Shown in pieces: positions 42,246 to 50,872 of a stretch of DNA of 60,391 nucleotides. The position numbers were made by a program, and so were the translations under genes. The stretch spans positions 1 to 60,391 of the forward strand of contig NZ_JAGSOH010000032.1 of NCBI RefSeq assembly GCF_018139625.1, in the 5' to 3' direction. The notes under the pieces were generated by a model. It ran no database searches and was not told where the DNA came from. It saw nothing but the letters and a program-made list of their open reading frames with translations. This DNA is from Actinospica acidithermotolerans. Its GTDB lineage: Bacteria > Actinomycetota > Actinomycetes > Streptomycetales > Catenulisporaceae. Positions within the stretch are counted from its first letter, which is position 1, and each line of letters begins with the position of its first letter.

Positions 42246-42986
42246 ATGATCCGTTGGGTCTACGCCTTCGTCGACCGGCCGAAGGAGCTCTTCGAGCAGG
42301 CGGCGGCGTTCTGGACGGCGGTCACCGGCACCACGCTGTCCGCCCGGCGCGGCGCGGAGGGCGCGTTCGCCACGCTGCTCCCACCCGCGGCGTCCGGCCG
42401 CGACGCCTGCGTCAAGATCCAGGGTGTCGCCGCGGCGCCCGCCGGCGCGCATCTCGACCTCGCGGTCGCCGACGTCCGGGGCCTCGCCAAGCGCGCGACC
42501 GACCTCGGCGCGCGCGTCCTGCTCGACCGGGGCGGCCTCGTCGTGCTGGAATCCCCGGCCGGGCACCACTTCTGCGCCGTGCGCTGGGCCGGTGAGTCGC
42601 GGCGCCCGGAGCCCTACGCGGGCACGCGGCTCGACCAGGTCTGCCTCGACATCGCGCCGGACGAGTACGAGGCGGCCGTCGCCTTCTGGGCGCAGCTGAC
42701 CGACTGGCCGGTGGTCTCCGGCCGCCGTCCCGAGTTCCGCGCCGTGAAGCCGCCGTCGCACGAGCTCCCGGTCCGCATACTGCTCCAGCGGCTCGACGCG
42801 CCGGGCCTGCCGTCCGCCGCGCACCTGGACTTCGCGTGCGCGGACCGCGCCGCCGCGCGCGCCGCCCACGAGCGGCTCGGCGCCGCGTTCGTCGCCGACC
42901 ACCCGTACTGGACCGTGATGCGCGATCCGACCGGCGGCCTGTACTGCCTCACGGCCCGCGACCCGGAGACCGGCTCGCTGCACTGA
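42246..42986 (+). CDS. VOC family (glyoxalase-like) protein, two domains
   Basis: A 246-residue protein made of two VOC modules (about 1-118 and 125-240), each ending in a strand with DPTGGLYCL or SPAGHHFCAV. The repeated pattern FWTAVTG/FWAQLTD is typical of the actinobacterial glyoxalase-like clade. Metal ligands are not clearly conserved, so it may bind rather than transform a small molecule. Its end meets the end of the convergent dioxygenase gene (8 bp apart). Confidence 0.8.
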   Translation: MIRWVYAFVDRPKELFEQAAAFWTAVTGTTLSARRGAEGAFATLLPPAASGRDACVKIQGVAAAPAGAHLDLAVADVRGLAKRATDLGARVLLDRGGLVVLESPAGHHFCAVRWAGESRRPEPYAGTRLDQVCLDIAPDEYEAAVAFWAQLTDWPVVSGRRPEFRAVKPPSHELPVRILLQRLDAPGLPSAAHLDFACADRAAARAAHERLGAAFVADHPYWTVMRDPTGGLYCLTARDPETGSLH

Positions 42987-42993
42987 GCGCGGG

Positions 42994-43950
42994 CTACGGC
43001 TCGATCGGCGGTGTGCCGTGGGTGTGGAAGGACTCGATGGTCTTCAGGCCCCAGGCCTGGCCCTTGGCGCGCTCGATCTCGGTCCAGGTCACGGTCTGCC
43101 AGTCGGGCGCGAGCAGCAGCCGGGAGACGGGGTTGCACAGCTCGATCCGGTTGCCGCCGGGCTCGTAGACGTACAGGAAGAACGTCTGCTGGATGGCGTG
43201 CTTGTGCGGGCCGGTCTCGATGAACACCCCGGCGTCGAGGAATAGGTCCGCCGCCCGCAGGATCTCCTCGCGGGTGTCGGTGGCGAAGGCGATGTGGTGC
43301 AGCCGGCCCTGGCTGCCGGTCCAGTCCTCGGTGTAGACCAGGTCGTAGGACTTGTTGCCGAAGTGGTGCCACTGCGCGGCGATCCGCCCGTCGTCGAGCC
43401 GGATCTGCTCGCTGGTGCGGGCACCGAGCGCGTCGCGCAGGAAATCGCCGTTCGGCTCCACGCTGGAGGCGAGGAAGTTGACGTGGTCCAGCCGGCGCAC
43501 CCCGACGCCGTGGGCGGGCTTGGCCTCGGCCTGGTTCTTCAGCGCGGGCCGAGAGGCCTCGGGCGCGGTGTAGTGCTCGGAGTCCCAGTAGAGCTCGAAC
43601 TCGTGCCCGTCCGGGTCGCGGAACGCGTAGGACTGGCCGATGCCGAAATTGCCGTCCCGCCACCCGATGCCCAGCCCGGCTTCCTCGATCGCCGCCACCC
43701 GCCGCTTGAGCGCCTCGGCGCTCCAGGTGCGCAGGGCGGTGGTGCGTATGCCGGAGGTCGAGTGCCCGGTCAGGATCAGGCTGTGGTGCTCGTAGTCGTC
43801 GTAGGTGCGCAGGTAGACCGAGTCGCCCTCGCGGGCGCACTCCCGCAGGCCCATCACCTCGGTGAAGAACCGAAGGCTGGCCTCGGGTTCCGGGGTGAGC
43901 AGTTCGACGTGGCCGAGGTGCGCGACCTCGTGGAAAGCGGACGGAGTCAT
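42994..43950 (-). CDS. Type I (VOC) extradiol dioxygenase, candidate gallate ring-cleavage enzyme
   Basis: A 318-residue two-domain extradiol dioxygenase resembling homoprotocatechuate/catechol 2,3-dioxygenases. The metal triad is intact: His156 (RRLDHVNF), His219 (RLHHIAF) and Glu270 (GNRIELCN); Tyr260 (FFLYVYEP) matches the second-shell Tyr. The position of the usual acid-base His appears to be Tyr202 (GNKSYDLVYT). It is the last gene of the gntR-galB-galC-galD operon, 26 bp behind galD. Because GalB, GalC and GalD process 4-oxalomesaconate, the direct product of gallate 4,5-cleavage, and a tannase is linked, I infer gallate or a close trihydroxybenzoate as substrate. Known gallate dioxygenases are LigAB-type and unrelated. 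A protocatechuate- or catechol-type substrate is the alternative. Confidence 0.85.
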   Translation of the reverse strand: MTPSAFHEVAHLGHVELLTPEPEASLRFFTEVMGLRECAREGDSVYLRTYDDYEHHSLILTGHSTSGIRTTALRTWSAEALKRRVAAIEEAGLGIGWRDGNFGIGQSYAFRDPDGHEFELYWDSEHYTAPEASRPALKNQAEAKPAHGVGVRRLDHVNFLASSVEPNGDFLRDALGARTSEQIRLDDGRIAAQWHHFGNKSYDLVYTEDWTGSQGRLHHIAFATDTREEILRAADLFLDAGVFIETGPHKHAIQQTFFLYVYEPGGNRIELCNPVSRLLLAPDWQTVTWTEIERAKGQAWGLKTIESFHTHGTPPIEP

Positions 43951-43976
43951 GGGCCTGGTTCCTGTTCTTCGTTCGA

Positions 43977-45020
43977 TTACGCGGCGGGGCGGGGAAAGAC
44001 GGTGCCCTCGAAGAGTTTGCGTGCGGTGCGCACGAGCCCGGCGTTGCGGGTGCGCGGCCGCTCGGGCGGGGCGTCGGGGTCGAGCTCGACCGAGACGTCC
44101 ACGGAGCCGGTCGGATGCTCGATGCGCAGCGGACCGTCCTGCGGAAGATCCGCCAGCTCCGCGCCTACCGCGCCCGGGAGCAGCAGCGCGGTGGCCACGC
44201 TCACGGCCCCGAGCACGCCGATGGCCTCGTGCACCCGCACCGGGATGAAAGTGCGCGTACTGACAGTGCCGCCCTCGCGCGGCGGTGCGAGCAGCGAGAT
44301 CTTCGGCAGCGACGGGGCGTCACCGAGCCCCATCAGCGCCAAGGCCTTCTCGCGGATGACGGCGATGCGCTTGGTCAGCGCCTCGTCTGCCTCGAGCTCG
44401 GCGGGGGATTCGTAGCCGGTGACGCCGAGGTCGGATGCGCGCAGGACGACGCTCGGCATGCCGTTGTCGACGCAGGTCGCTTCGAGGCCGTCGAGCACGT
44501 CGACGACGTTGCCGGTCGGCAGCAGCGGCTTGCCCTCCGGGGAGGCGAACGCGAGCAGGATGGGATCGGCGTACTCGACGCGTCCGCCGGCCGTGGTGAA
44601 GGTGGCGGTGGCGGACTCGCCGGTGTTGACCAGGTGGATGCGCACGCTGGTGCGCTCCCCCGCCGCCCGGACCAGCCCTCGCTCCACGGCGAACGGGCCG
44701 ACCCCGGCGAGCAGGTTTCCGCAGTTCTGCCTGTCGGTGACGAACGCCTCGGCGACACCCACCTGCAGGAAGAGGTAGTCGACGTCCGCATCGGCGCGCG
44801 CGGACGGGGAGACGACGGCCACCTTGCTGGTCAGCGGGTGCGCGCCGCCGATGCCGTTGATCTGCCGCGGATCAGGCGTGCCCATCACGCGCATGATCAC
44901 GTCGTCGCGCTCGCCGGGGTCGGACGGCAGGTCGGAGGCCAGGAAGTACGGGCCCTTCGACGTGCCGCCGCGCATCAGGATGCACGGGATGCCCTCGTCG
45001 GCGTGAGAGTCCTCATTCAT
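43977..45020 (-). CDS. galD: 4-oxalomesaconate tautomerase (PrpF family)
   Basis: A 347-residue PrpF/diaminopimelate-epimerase-fold protein that would convert the keto and enol forms of 4-oxalomesaconate. Family signatures are IPCILMRGGTSKGPYFL at the N-terminus, QINGIGGAHPLTSKVAVV, DRQNCGNLLAGVGPFAVERGLV with the catalytic Cys, and FIPVRVHEAIGVLGAVSVA. The AcnD-linked PrpF of the methylcitrate cycle is the alternative, but the galB/galC neighbours decide for GalD. The start overlaps galC by 8 bp. Confidence 0.87.
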   Translation of the reverse strand: MNEDSHADEGIPCILMRGGTSKGPYFLASDLPSDPGERDDVIMRVMGTPDPRQINGIGGAHPLTSKVAVVSPSARADADVDYLFLQVGVAEAFVTDRQNCGNLLAGVGPFAVERGLVRAAGERTSVRIHLVNTGESATATFTTAGGRVEYADPILLAFASPEGKPLLPTGNVVDVLDGLEATCVDNGMPSVVLRASDLGVTGYESPAELEADEALTKRIAVIREKALALMGLGDAPSLPKISLLAPPREGGTVSTRTFIPVRVHEAIGVLGAVSVATALLLPGAVGAELADLPQDGPLRIEHPTGSVDVSVELDPDAPPERPRTRNAGLVRTARKLFEGTVFPRPAA

Positions 45021-45717
45021 GGTGTTCCTCGTAGGGCACGTACTCGACGCCGAGTTCCTTGAGCAGCGGGCGCAGGTTGTACCGGTCCAGGCCCAGCTGC
45101 CCGCCGGCCAGCGCCTCGCGGGTGGCCTGCTCCTTCGCCTCGCGCGCCTTCGAGGCCTCGATCGCGCGCGGCAGATCCGCCGCCTCGATGCTCATCACCC
45201 CGTCGTCGTCGGCCAGGATCACCGAGCCCGGACGGACCACCTGCCCGCCCACGACCACCGGCACGTTCACCGCGCCCGCCGTGGCCTTGACCGTGCCCTG
45301 CGCGCTCACGTGCCGCGACCACACCGGGAAACCCATCTCCCGCAGCTCAGCGGTATCGCGCACGCCCGCGTCGATCACCAGGCCGCGTACCGACCGCGAG
45401 GCCAGCGAGGTAGCCAGCAGCTCCCCGAAGTACCCGTCCGTGCACGGCGAGCTAGGCGCCACCACGAGGATGTCCCCGGGCGCGCACTGCTCGACCGCCG
45501 CGTGGATCATCAGGTTGTCGCCCGGCCACACCAGCGCCGTGACCACGCTGCCCGCCACCCGCACACCCTGCTGGATCGGGCGCAGCTCAGGACCGAGATA
45601 CCCGATCCGGCCCAGTGCCTCGTGCGCCGTCGCCACCCCGAACCCGGCCAGCTCGTCGAGCTGCGCGAGCGGCGGGCGCGGCACGCCGGTCACCACCACC
45701 TTCGTCTTCGCGGTCAC
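45013..45717 (-). CDS. galC: 4-carboxy-4-hydroxy-2-oxoadipate aldolase/oxaloacetate decarboxylase (RraA-like)
   Basis: Class II aldolase of the HMG/CHA family that splits 4-carboxy-4-hydroxy-2-oxoadipate into pyruvate and oxaloacetate. The 234-residue protein has the RraA-like fold: ATAHEALGRIGYLGPELRPIQ, GDNLMIHAAVEQCAPGDILVV, and GYFGELLATSLASRSVRGLVIDAGVRD with the Arg-Asp pair that binds pyruvate and metal. GTG 45717 overlaps the galB stop (GTGA). A C-terminal extension (about 200-234) matches the LigK/GalC type rather than RraA. Confidence 0.9.
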   Translation of the reverse strand: MTAKTKVVVTGVPRPPLAQLDELAGFGVATAHEALGRIGYLGPELRPIQQGVRVAGSVVTALVWPGDNLMIHAAVEQCAPGDILVVAPSSPCTDGYFGELLATSLASRSVRGLVIDAGVRDTAELREMGFPVWSRHVSAQGTVKATAGAVNVPVVVGGQVVRPGSVILADDDGVMSIEAADLPRAIEASKAREAKEQATREALAGGQLGLDRYNLRPLLKELGVEYVPYEEHHE

Positions 45718-46463
45718 GACAGCTCCCCGGTGGTCTGCGGGAAGTGGCGGAAGAAGGCCTCCGCGCGAGTGTCGACGGCCAGGCCCAGGTTCGGGCCCGC
45801 GTTGCGCTTGAGCTGCACCCCGCGCCGCTTGGCCAGGTCCGTGTAGTAGTCCCACATGTGCTGCTGCGCCGGCAGGCACTTCATCGCCGCCTGCTTCGCC
45901 TCCCACACCGCCGTGATGTCCAACAGCAGGTTCGGCTTGAAGTCGCACTGCTCCGACTGATGCGGCTCGAACGAGAACACCGGCGGCGCGCCCAACGGCT
46001 CGCCCGGAGCCTCGTACCCGATCGCCTGCGCCAGGATCCGCGCCTGCAGCGCCATCCGCGCCGCCGCCGGATGATCCCCGTTGTAGGGGTCCACCAGCGT
46101 GTGCGTGAGCACCACCGCGGGCTGCAGCTCGCGGTAGACCAGCACGAGGCGGTCGACGGTCTCGTGGCTCTCCGGCAGGGGGTAGTCGCCGATGTCGAAG
46201 AACTCGATCTCCGCACCCAGCGCCGCCGCGGCCGCCTCCGCCTCGGCGCGGCGGATCTCCTTGATCTCCTCCAGCTTCTTGCCCGCCAGCCACGCCTTCG
46301 CGGACTCCCCGCGCTCGCCGTAGGACAGGCACACCACCTTCGCCCGCTGCCCGCGCGAGGCGGCCAGCGCGATCGCGCCGCCTGATCGCCACACGAAGTC
46401 GCCCGCGTGCGCGCTCACCACCAGCAGCGCACCCTGGTCAGCCGTCGTAGCAGCCTCAGTCAT
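45714..46463 (-). CDS. galB: 4-oxalomesaconate hydratase (GalB, PIG-L family)
   Basis: Zinc-dependent hydratase converting 4-oxalomesaconate to 4-carboxy-4-hydroxy-2-oxoadipate. The 249-residue protein belongs to the PIG-L/LmbE fold and closely follows the Pseudomonas GalB pattern: VVSAHAGDFVWRSGGAIAL, VVCLSYGERGESAKAW, EFFDIGDYPL, DPYNGDHPAAARMALQARI, and PPVFSFEPHQSEQC. The His-Asp zinc motif is AHAGD (canonical AHxDD, with Gly in place of the first Asp, as GalB has another residue there). It lies 10 bp behind the GntR gene. Confidence 0.92.
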   Translation of the reverse strand: MTEAATTADQGALLVVSAHAGDFVWRSGGAIALAASRGQRAKVVCLSYGERGESAKAWLAGKKLEEIKEIRRAEAEAAAAALGAEIEFFDIGDYPLPESHETVDRLVLVYRELQPAVVLTHTLVDPYNGDHPAAARMALQARILAQAIGYEAPGEPLGAPPVFSFEPHQSEQCDFKPNLLLDITAVWEAKQAAMKCLPAQQHMWDYYTDLAKRRGVQLKRNAGPNLGLAVDTRAEAFFRHFPQTTGELS

Positions 46464-46473
46464 CTTCGCTATC

Positions 46474-47130
46474 TCATTTCTCTTCGGTGCTTCGGCGCAG
46501 CGCCTCGGCGACGCTCGCCAGGTGTTCCCGCGCGGCCCGCTCGGCGGCCGGGGCGTCGCCCGAGCACACCGCCTCGATCAGCGCGAGGTGCTCGGGCAGC
46601 GAGGTCTGCGGCCGTCCGGGCCGCAGGCTCAGCCGGAACTGGTGCCGGACGATCTGCGCGTTGAGCCGCTCCAGCAGGCCGGCCGCGACCTTCTGGCCGG
46701 ACAGCCGCAGGATGTGCGCGTGCAGCTGCTGGTTGAGCTTCGAGTACGACATGACGTCGCCCGAGCCCACCGCCTCGCGCATGCCCGCGCCGATCGCGCG
46801 CAGCAGCTCGCGGTCCGCGTCCTGGACGTGCTCCGCGGCCCTCGCCGCGCACAGGCCCTCGAGCGCGGCCCGGCACTCGACGATCTGCACGGCCTCCTCC
46901 AGCGGGATCACCCGGACCCGCGCGCCGCGATTGGCGATCCGCTCGACCAGGCCTTCGCCGGTCAGGTCGAGCAGCGCGCCGCGCACCGCGGCCCGGGTGA
47001 CCCCGTACCGATCGGCGAGGTCGAATTCGACGAGCCGGTGGCCGGGAGCCATCTCGCCCGCTCTGATCGCCTCGCGCAGTATCTTCGCCACGTGGTCCGT
47101 GGCTTCCTGACCACTCGTCGGATTCCCCAT
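46474..47130 (-). CDS. GntR (FadR/VanR-type) regulator of the gallate operon
   Basis: A 218-residue regulator with N-terminal winged HTH (ILREAIRAGEMAPGHRLVEFDLADRYGVTRAAVRGALLDLTGEGLV) and an all-helical FCD effector domain, with metal-binding candidates in ECRAALEG, LNQQLHAHIL and EHLALIEA. First gene of gntR-galB-galC-galD-dioxygenase and driven from the promoter at 47137-47166. The effector is probably gallate or 4-oxalomesaconate (inferred). Confidence 0.9.
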   Translation of the reverse strand: MGNPTSGQEATDHVAKILREAIRAGEMAPGHRLVEFDLADRYGVTRAAVRGALLDLTGEGLVERIANRGARVRVIPLEEAVQIVECRAALEGLCAARAAEHVQDADRELLRAIGAGMREAVGSGDVMSYSKLNQQLHAHILRLSGQKVAAGLLERLNAQIVRHQFRLSLRPGRPQTSLPEHLALIEAVCSGDAPAAERAAREHLASVAEALRRSTEEK

Positions 47131-47136
47131 GATCGA

Positions 47137-47166
47137 ACGCTAGGTCCCTGGCGAAGAAAGTGTCAA
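47137..47166 (-). promoter_or_regulatory. Promoter of the gntR-gal operon
   Basis: On the minus strand TTGACA (47166-47161), an 18-bp spacer and TAGCGT (47142-47137) fit the actinobacterial vegetative consensus well, leaving almost no untranslated leader before the GntR start at 47130. Confidence 0.55.
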
Positions 47167-47238
47167 CAATCCTGAGAGCAGGATGGGCGATACGAGTCGC
47201 CGCCAGGGACGTGCGCTGCATGGGGACCGATCACCGCC

Positions 47239-49017
47239 TCAGTTCTGCCCGGAGCCCAGGTTCGCCGGCCGGGTGACCCACTGGCCGTCGACCCAGCCGC
47301 TGACCTGCTCGTAGCCGGAGCCGAACGAGCCCAGCCAGGAGATGTTCAGGTTCTGCTCGGCCCGGGAGACCTGCGGGGTGTAGCTGGCGGCCGAGGTGGC
47401 CGGGCCGCCGGTCGTGTCCACCGCGATGTCCGGGTAGGAGTAGATCGGCAGGCTGGCGGTCACCGTGCCGCTGCTGTCGGTCGAGGTGGCGAGCAGGCTG
47501 GTCGGCGCGGTGCCCTCGGTCACCCACGCGGTGATCGCGGTCAGCGCGTCGAATTTGTTCGGGCCCTGGCCGCCGCCGCAGTGCGCGACGCCGGGGAGCA
47601 GGTAGAGCTTCGCGAACCGCTCGGTCGCGGCCAGACCGCCCATGGCCTTGGTCACGGCCTGGTAGTAGGAGATCGTGCCGACCGGGTTGATCGCCGGGTC
47701 GGCGTAGCCGGCCCACAGGATCAGCTTGCCGCCGGCCTTCTCGAACGCCGACAGGTTCGGGTCGGTCGCGTCCAGCTCCCCGTCGTTCTCCTTGGTGACC
47801 TTCTCGAAGTTCGCCTTGGTGAACTGCACGTCCATGTAGTTCGCGGCGCCGTCGAACGTGCCGGTCGGGGTGATCCAGTCCTGCCACGCGGTGGTCGCGA
47901 TGTTCGCGTCGATCGCGCCGGACTCCGCATTGCCGCTCGGCACGATCCAGCCGGCCCAGTTCAGCTCGGAGCCGCGCACCTCGTAGCCCGGGTAGAGCCG
48001 CTCGCCCTGTGCGTCGGTCGGTCCGGCGTAGAGCTTGTCGACGGTCTCGACCTGGGCCGCCGTCAGGCAGAAGTCGCTCGAGGTCGAGGTCTGGCCCGGC
48101 TTGCACGCGATGCTCGCCGGGTTCCAGGTGCACGCCAGCGGGTCGGCGAGGTAGCCGAGCGAGACGGCGCTCGCGCCGCCGCAGGCCTGCAGGACCGCGG
48201 TGTGCAGCGGGGCGAGGTCGGCGGAGGTCAGGATCGGGGTGCCGTTCGCGCCCGTGTTGGCCTGCGCGTTCCAGGCCTCCTCGAAGGCGTTGAGCTCGCT
48301 CTGGATCGAGGCGGGCGAGCCGGCGATGATCCCGTTGAAGTCGGTCGGGTAGCGCTGCGCCTCGGTTAGCGCCTCACGGCCGCCGTCCGAGCAGCCGTCG
48401 AAGTAGGACTGCGCGGGGGCGCTGCCGTAGAAGCCCTTGATGATCGCCTTCGAGACCAGCGCGAGCTGGTGCTCGGACTCGTAGCCGAACACGGCCTTGA
48501 GCTCGGGGTCCTGGAAGGCCATGACGCTGAAGCCGCCGCCCTCGTGGCCCTCGTCGTCCGCGGCCACGGCGAAGTCACCGTCGGTGGCCTGGGTGCAGCC
48601 GGCGGCAGCCGTCGGGTAGCCGGTGTTGATGCTGCCGCAGCCGCCGCCGCAGCCCTCCTGCAGGTACTCGCCCGCGTAGGTCGTGGTGGGCAGGTAGAGG
48701 GTGAAGTGCGTCTCCGGGGCGATGATGCCCTGCACCTCGCACGCGGCCCACGAGCCCGCAGGGTTCGCCGAGGCGGCGACGGCCGACGCGGAGGTAATCG
48801 AGGTCTGCGCTCCCTCGAGGGTCAGCAGATCGAGGCTCGCCAGCGCGGAGCAGCTGGTCGTGGGGGCGACGGCGGAGGCGGCCGCGGACGAGCCGCTCGC
48901 GGCGGCGGAGCCGCTCGCCCACAGGCCGGCGGCCAGCATCACCGTCGCGGTGAGGGCCGCGAGCGTGGGCCATCGGCGCGCGCTCCTCGGGTGGTCAAAC
49001 GCAGGTAAAGTACTCAC
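47239..49017 (-). CDS. Secreted tannase/feruloyl esterase family protein
   Basis: A 592-residue extracellular esterase that would release gallic acid from gallotannins. After an N-terminal signal (TLAALTATVMLAAGLWASGSAAAS) the tannase-family alpha/beta hydrolase follows: CEVQGIIAPETHFTLYLP, YLQEGCGGGCGSI, the nucleophile loop YFDGCSDGGREALTEAQRYP (Cys-Ser pair near residue 206), and GVAHCGGGQGP (His-Cys pair near 478). These form the CS-D-HC motif of fungal and bacterial tannases. GTG 49017 is chosen because AAGGAG precedes it; longer in-frame starts run through a terminator hairpin. Upstream of the gal operon on the same strand. A feruloyl esterase activity is the alternative. Confidence 0.88.
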   Translation of the reverse strand: MSTLPAFDHPRSARRWPTLAALTATVMLAAGLWASGSAAASGSSAAASAVAPTTSCSALASLDLLTLEGAQTSITSASAVAASANPAGSWAACEVQGIIAPETHFTLYLPTTTYAGEYLQEGCGGGCGSINTGYPTAAAGCTQATDGDFAVAADDEGHEGGGFSVMAFQDPELKAVFGYESEHQLALVSKAIIKGFYGSAPAQSYFDGCSDGGREALTEAQRYPTDFNGIIAGSPASIQSELNAFEEAWNAQANTGANGTPILTSADLAPLHTAVLQACGGASAVSLGYLADPLACTWNPASIACKPGQTSTSSDFCLTAAQVETVDKLYAGPTDAQGERLYPGYEVRGSELNWAGWIVPSGNAESGAIDANIATTAWQDWITPTGTFDGAANYMDVQFTKANFEKVTKENDGELDATDPNLSAFEKAGGKLILWAGYADPAINPVGTISYYQAVTKAMGGLAATERFAKLYLLPGVAHCGGGQGPNKFDALTAITAWVTEGTAPTSLLATSTDSSGTVTASLPIYSYPDIAVDTTGGPATSAASYTPQVSRAEQNLNISWLGSFGSGYEQVSGWVDGQWVTRPANLGSGQN

Positions 49018-49053
49018 GGTTCTCCTTGATCGCAGCATTGAGAAGGAGGACAC

Positions 49054-49083
49054 CTCCCAGGCCCGGGGCAACGGGCCTGGGAG
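49054..49083 (-). terminator. Perfect 12-bp hairpin between MFS and tannase genes
   Basis: CTCCCAGGCCCG and CGGGCCTGGGAG pair perfectly around a 6-nt loop, 26 bp behind the MFS stop and 37 bp before the tannase start. There is no long U-tract. It may terminate or only attenuate MFS transcripts, and it may stabilise the tannase 5' leader. Confidence 0.65.
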
Positions 49084-49108
49084 ACTCGGCATCAGGGGTG
49101 GAACGGGG

Positions 49109-50689
49109 TTACGCGGCGGCGGGGGCGGTGGCCGCGTCGAACTCCTCCGCGACCTCCTCCGCGGATCCCCGCAGCAGCGTCACGGCGACGACCGCGCAGA
49201 CCAGCGCGGCGATGCCGGCCACGGTGAACCCGAGGCCGTAGGCGGTGCCGAGCGAGGAGTGCGCGATGCCCGCGACGGTGGTGTTGCTGTCCGCGTGCAG
49301 CACCGCGATGGGGCCGCCGCCGGACAGGATGCCGTGCGCCTTGCCGGAGTCGGCCGCGCTGAGGTTCGCGCCCGCCAGGCCGGAGGTGAGCAGGTTGGTC
49401 GCCTTCGCGGTCGCGATGGCGCCGATCACGGCCGGGCCGAGCGTGAAGCCGAAGTCGCGCAGCATGCTCGTCGTGGCCGAGGCCATGCCGGCCAGGCTGT
49501 GCGGGACGGTCTCGACGACGGTCGCGGTCACGGCGGAGACGGCGAAGGCGAAACCGATGCCGACCAGGCCCATCGGGACGATGATCGAGGTGAGCGTGGC
49601 GTCGTCGATCGGCAGCTGGCCGGCCCAGATGTCGCCGGCGGCCATCAGCAGGAAGCCGAGGCCGAGCACCCAGCGCGGGGCGAGGGTGGCCATCAGCTTG
49701 TGGGTGACCGGCAGCAGCGGGAGCGCGATGCCGGACAGCAGCAGGAACGCCACCGCGGTGCGGATCGAGGACTGGCCCTGGATCGGGCCCATCCGGATGC
49801 TGATCGCGTAGGCGGTGCCGAGGAAGGCGAACATGCCCACGACGGTGACCCCGGCGGCCAGCGCGAAGTTGCGGTTCTTGAACAGGTCGACGCGCAGCAG
49901 CGGGTTCGGCACCCGCAGCTCGATGATCACGAACGCGACGAGCATGACCGCGGAGACGATGAACGCGGCGACGACCATCGTGTTGCCCCAGCCGTCCCCG
50001 GTGCCCTGGATCACGCCGAACAGCAGCGCGAACAGGCCGAGGCCGATGGTGGTCTGGCCGGCCGGGTCGAGCGAGCGGCCCTGCGGCGAGCGCGAGTCCT
50101 GCGCGGCGAAGCCGGTGACGACCATGTCGCCCAGCGCCAGGATCAGCACGACGAAGAACGCGTCGCGCCAGCTGAAGTACGTGGCGGTGATGCCGCTCAG
50201 CAGCGGGGCGAGGAAGTTGCCGGTGGACAGGATGGCGGCCCACACGGCGATCATCTTGGCGCGCTTGGCGTGCGAGCGCTCGCCGCCGACCAGCATCGCG
50301 AGGGTGGTCGGGAACAGCGCCGCGCAGCCGAGGCCCGCGATGATCTGGCCGACCCAGAGCACGTGCACGTTGGAGGCGGGGGCTATACCGGAGACCAGCT
50401 CGCCGACAGCGAGCAGGAACGCGCCGCCCATCAGCAGTCTCTTGCGGCCGAACAGGTCGCCGAGCACGCCGAAGGTCAGTTCCATCACGGTGATGGGCAG
50501 CAGCGAGCAGTCGGAGATCCACGTCAGCTCGGAGCCGGACGGGTTGAAGACCGACTGGAATGTTCCGTTCAGCGTGGCGGGCATGGCCAGGCCGATCTGC
50601 GCGAGGCAGACGGCGAACAGGGCGGCAGCGATCGTGCCCGCGCGAAGCGCGCCGCCGTCGGTGCCGGAGGCACGGGTTTGCGTCGTCAT
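49109..50689 (-). CDS. 14-TM MFS transporter (DHA2/EmrB type)
   Basis: A 526-residue major facilitator with about 14 membrane segments: NPSGSELTWISDCSLLPITV in TM2, LGDLFGRKRLLMGG as motif A, and GQIIAGLGCAALFPTTLAM in TM4. DHA2 transporters mostly expel drugs by proton antiport, but members near aromatic operons move aromatic acids. Here it lies directly upstream of the tannase and may handle gallate or protect the cell from phenolics; direction of transport is open. ATG 50689 follows GAAGGA. A strong promoter sits at 50743-50770. Confidence 0.85.
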   Translation of the reverse strand: MTTQTRASGTDGGALRAGTIAAALFAVCLAQIGLAMPATLNGTFQSVFNPSGSELTWISDCSLLPITVMELTFGVLGDLFGRKRLLMGGAFLLAVGELVSGIAPASNVHVLWVGQIIAGLGCAALFPTTLAMLVGGERSHAKRAKMIAVWAAILSTGNFLAPLLSGITATYFSWRDAFFVVLILALGDMVVTGFAAQDSRSPQGRSLDPAGQTTIGLGLFALLFGVIQGTGDGWGNTMVVAAFIVSAVMLVAFVIIELRVPNPLLRVDLFKNRNFALAAGVTVVGMFAFLGTAYAISIRMGPIQGQSSIRTAVAFLLLSGIALPLLPVTHKLMATLAPRWVLGLGFLLMAAGDIWAGQLPIDDATLTSIIVPMGLVGIGFAFAVSAVTATVVETVPHSLAGMASATTSMLRDFGFTLGPAVIGAIATAKATNLLTSGLAGANLSAADSGKAHGILSGGGPIAVLHADSNTTVAGIAHSSLGTAYGLGFTVAGIAALVCAVVAVTLLRGSAEEVAEEFDAATAPAAA

Positions 50690-50742
50690 GGCGTCCTTCA
50701 CGTCGTTGTGATCCCGGCGCGGTCAGCCGCCGGTCCCACAGA

Positions 50743-50770
50743 GTATTAGCGCGGCAGCTATTTATTTCAA
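50743..50770 (-). promoter_or_regulatory. Promoter of the MFS gene
   Basis: Minus strand TTGAAA (50770-50765), 16-bp spacer, TAATAC (50748-50743). This is a close sigma-70 match in an AT-rich island, unusual in this GC background, about 50 bp before the MFS start. Confidence 0.55.
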
Positions 50771-50872
50771 CGGTCGGAAAATTACGTTTAGGTAACACGC
50801 GCTGGGCGGGCCGCCAACGGGCCGGGCCCGCCCGGCGAGCAGCGGCGGTCGGGCAGGTCTATATTCTTCAGG

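Noticed and set aside
48701-50749. 682-codon plus-strand frame across tannase and MFS genes
   Set aside because: Highly repetitive Gly/Arg/Asp/Gln composition, no motif, and antisense to genes with clear families.
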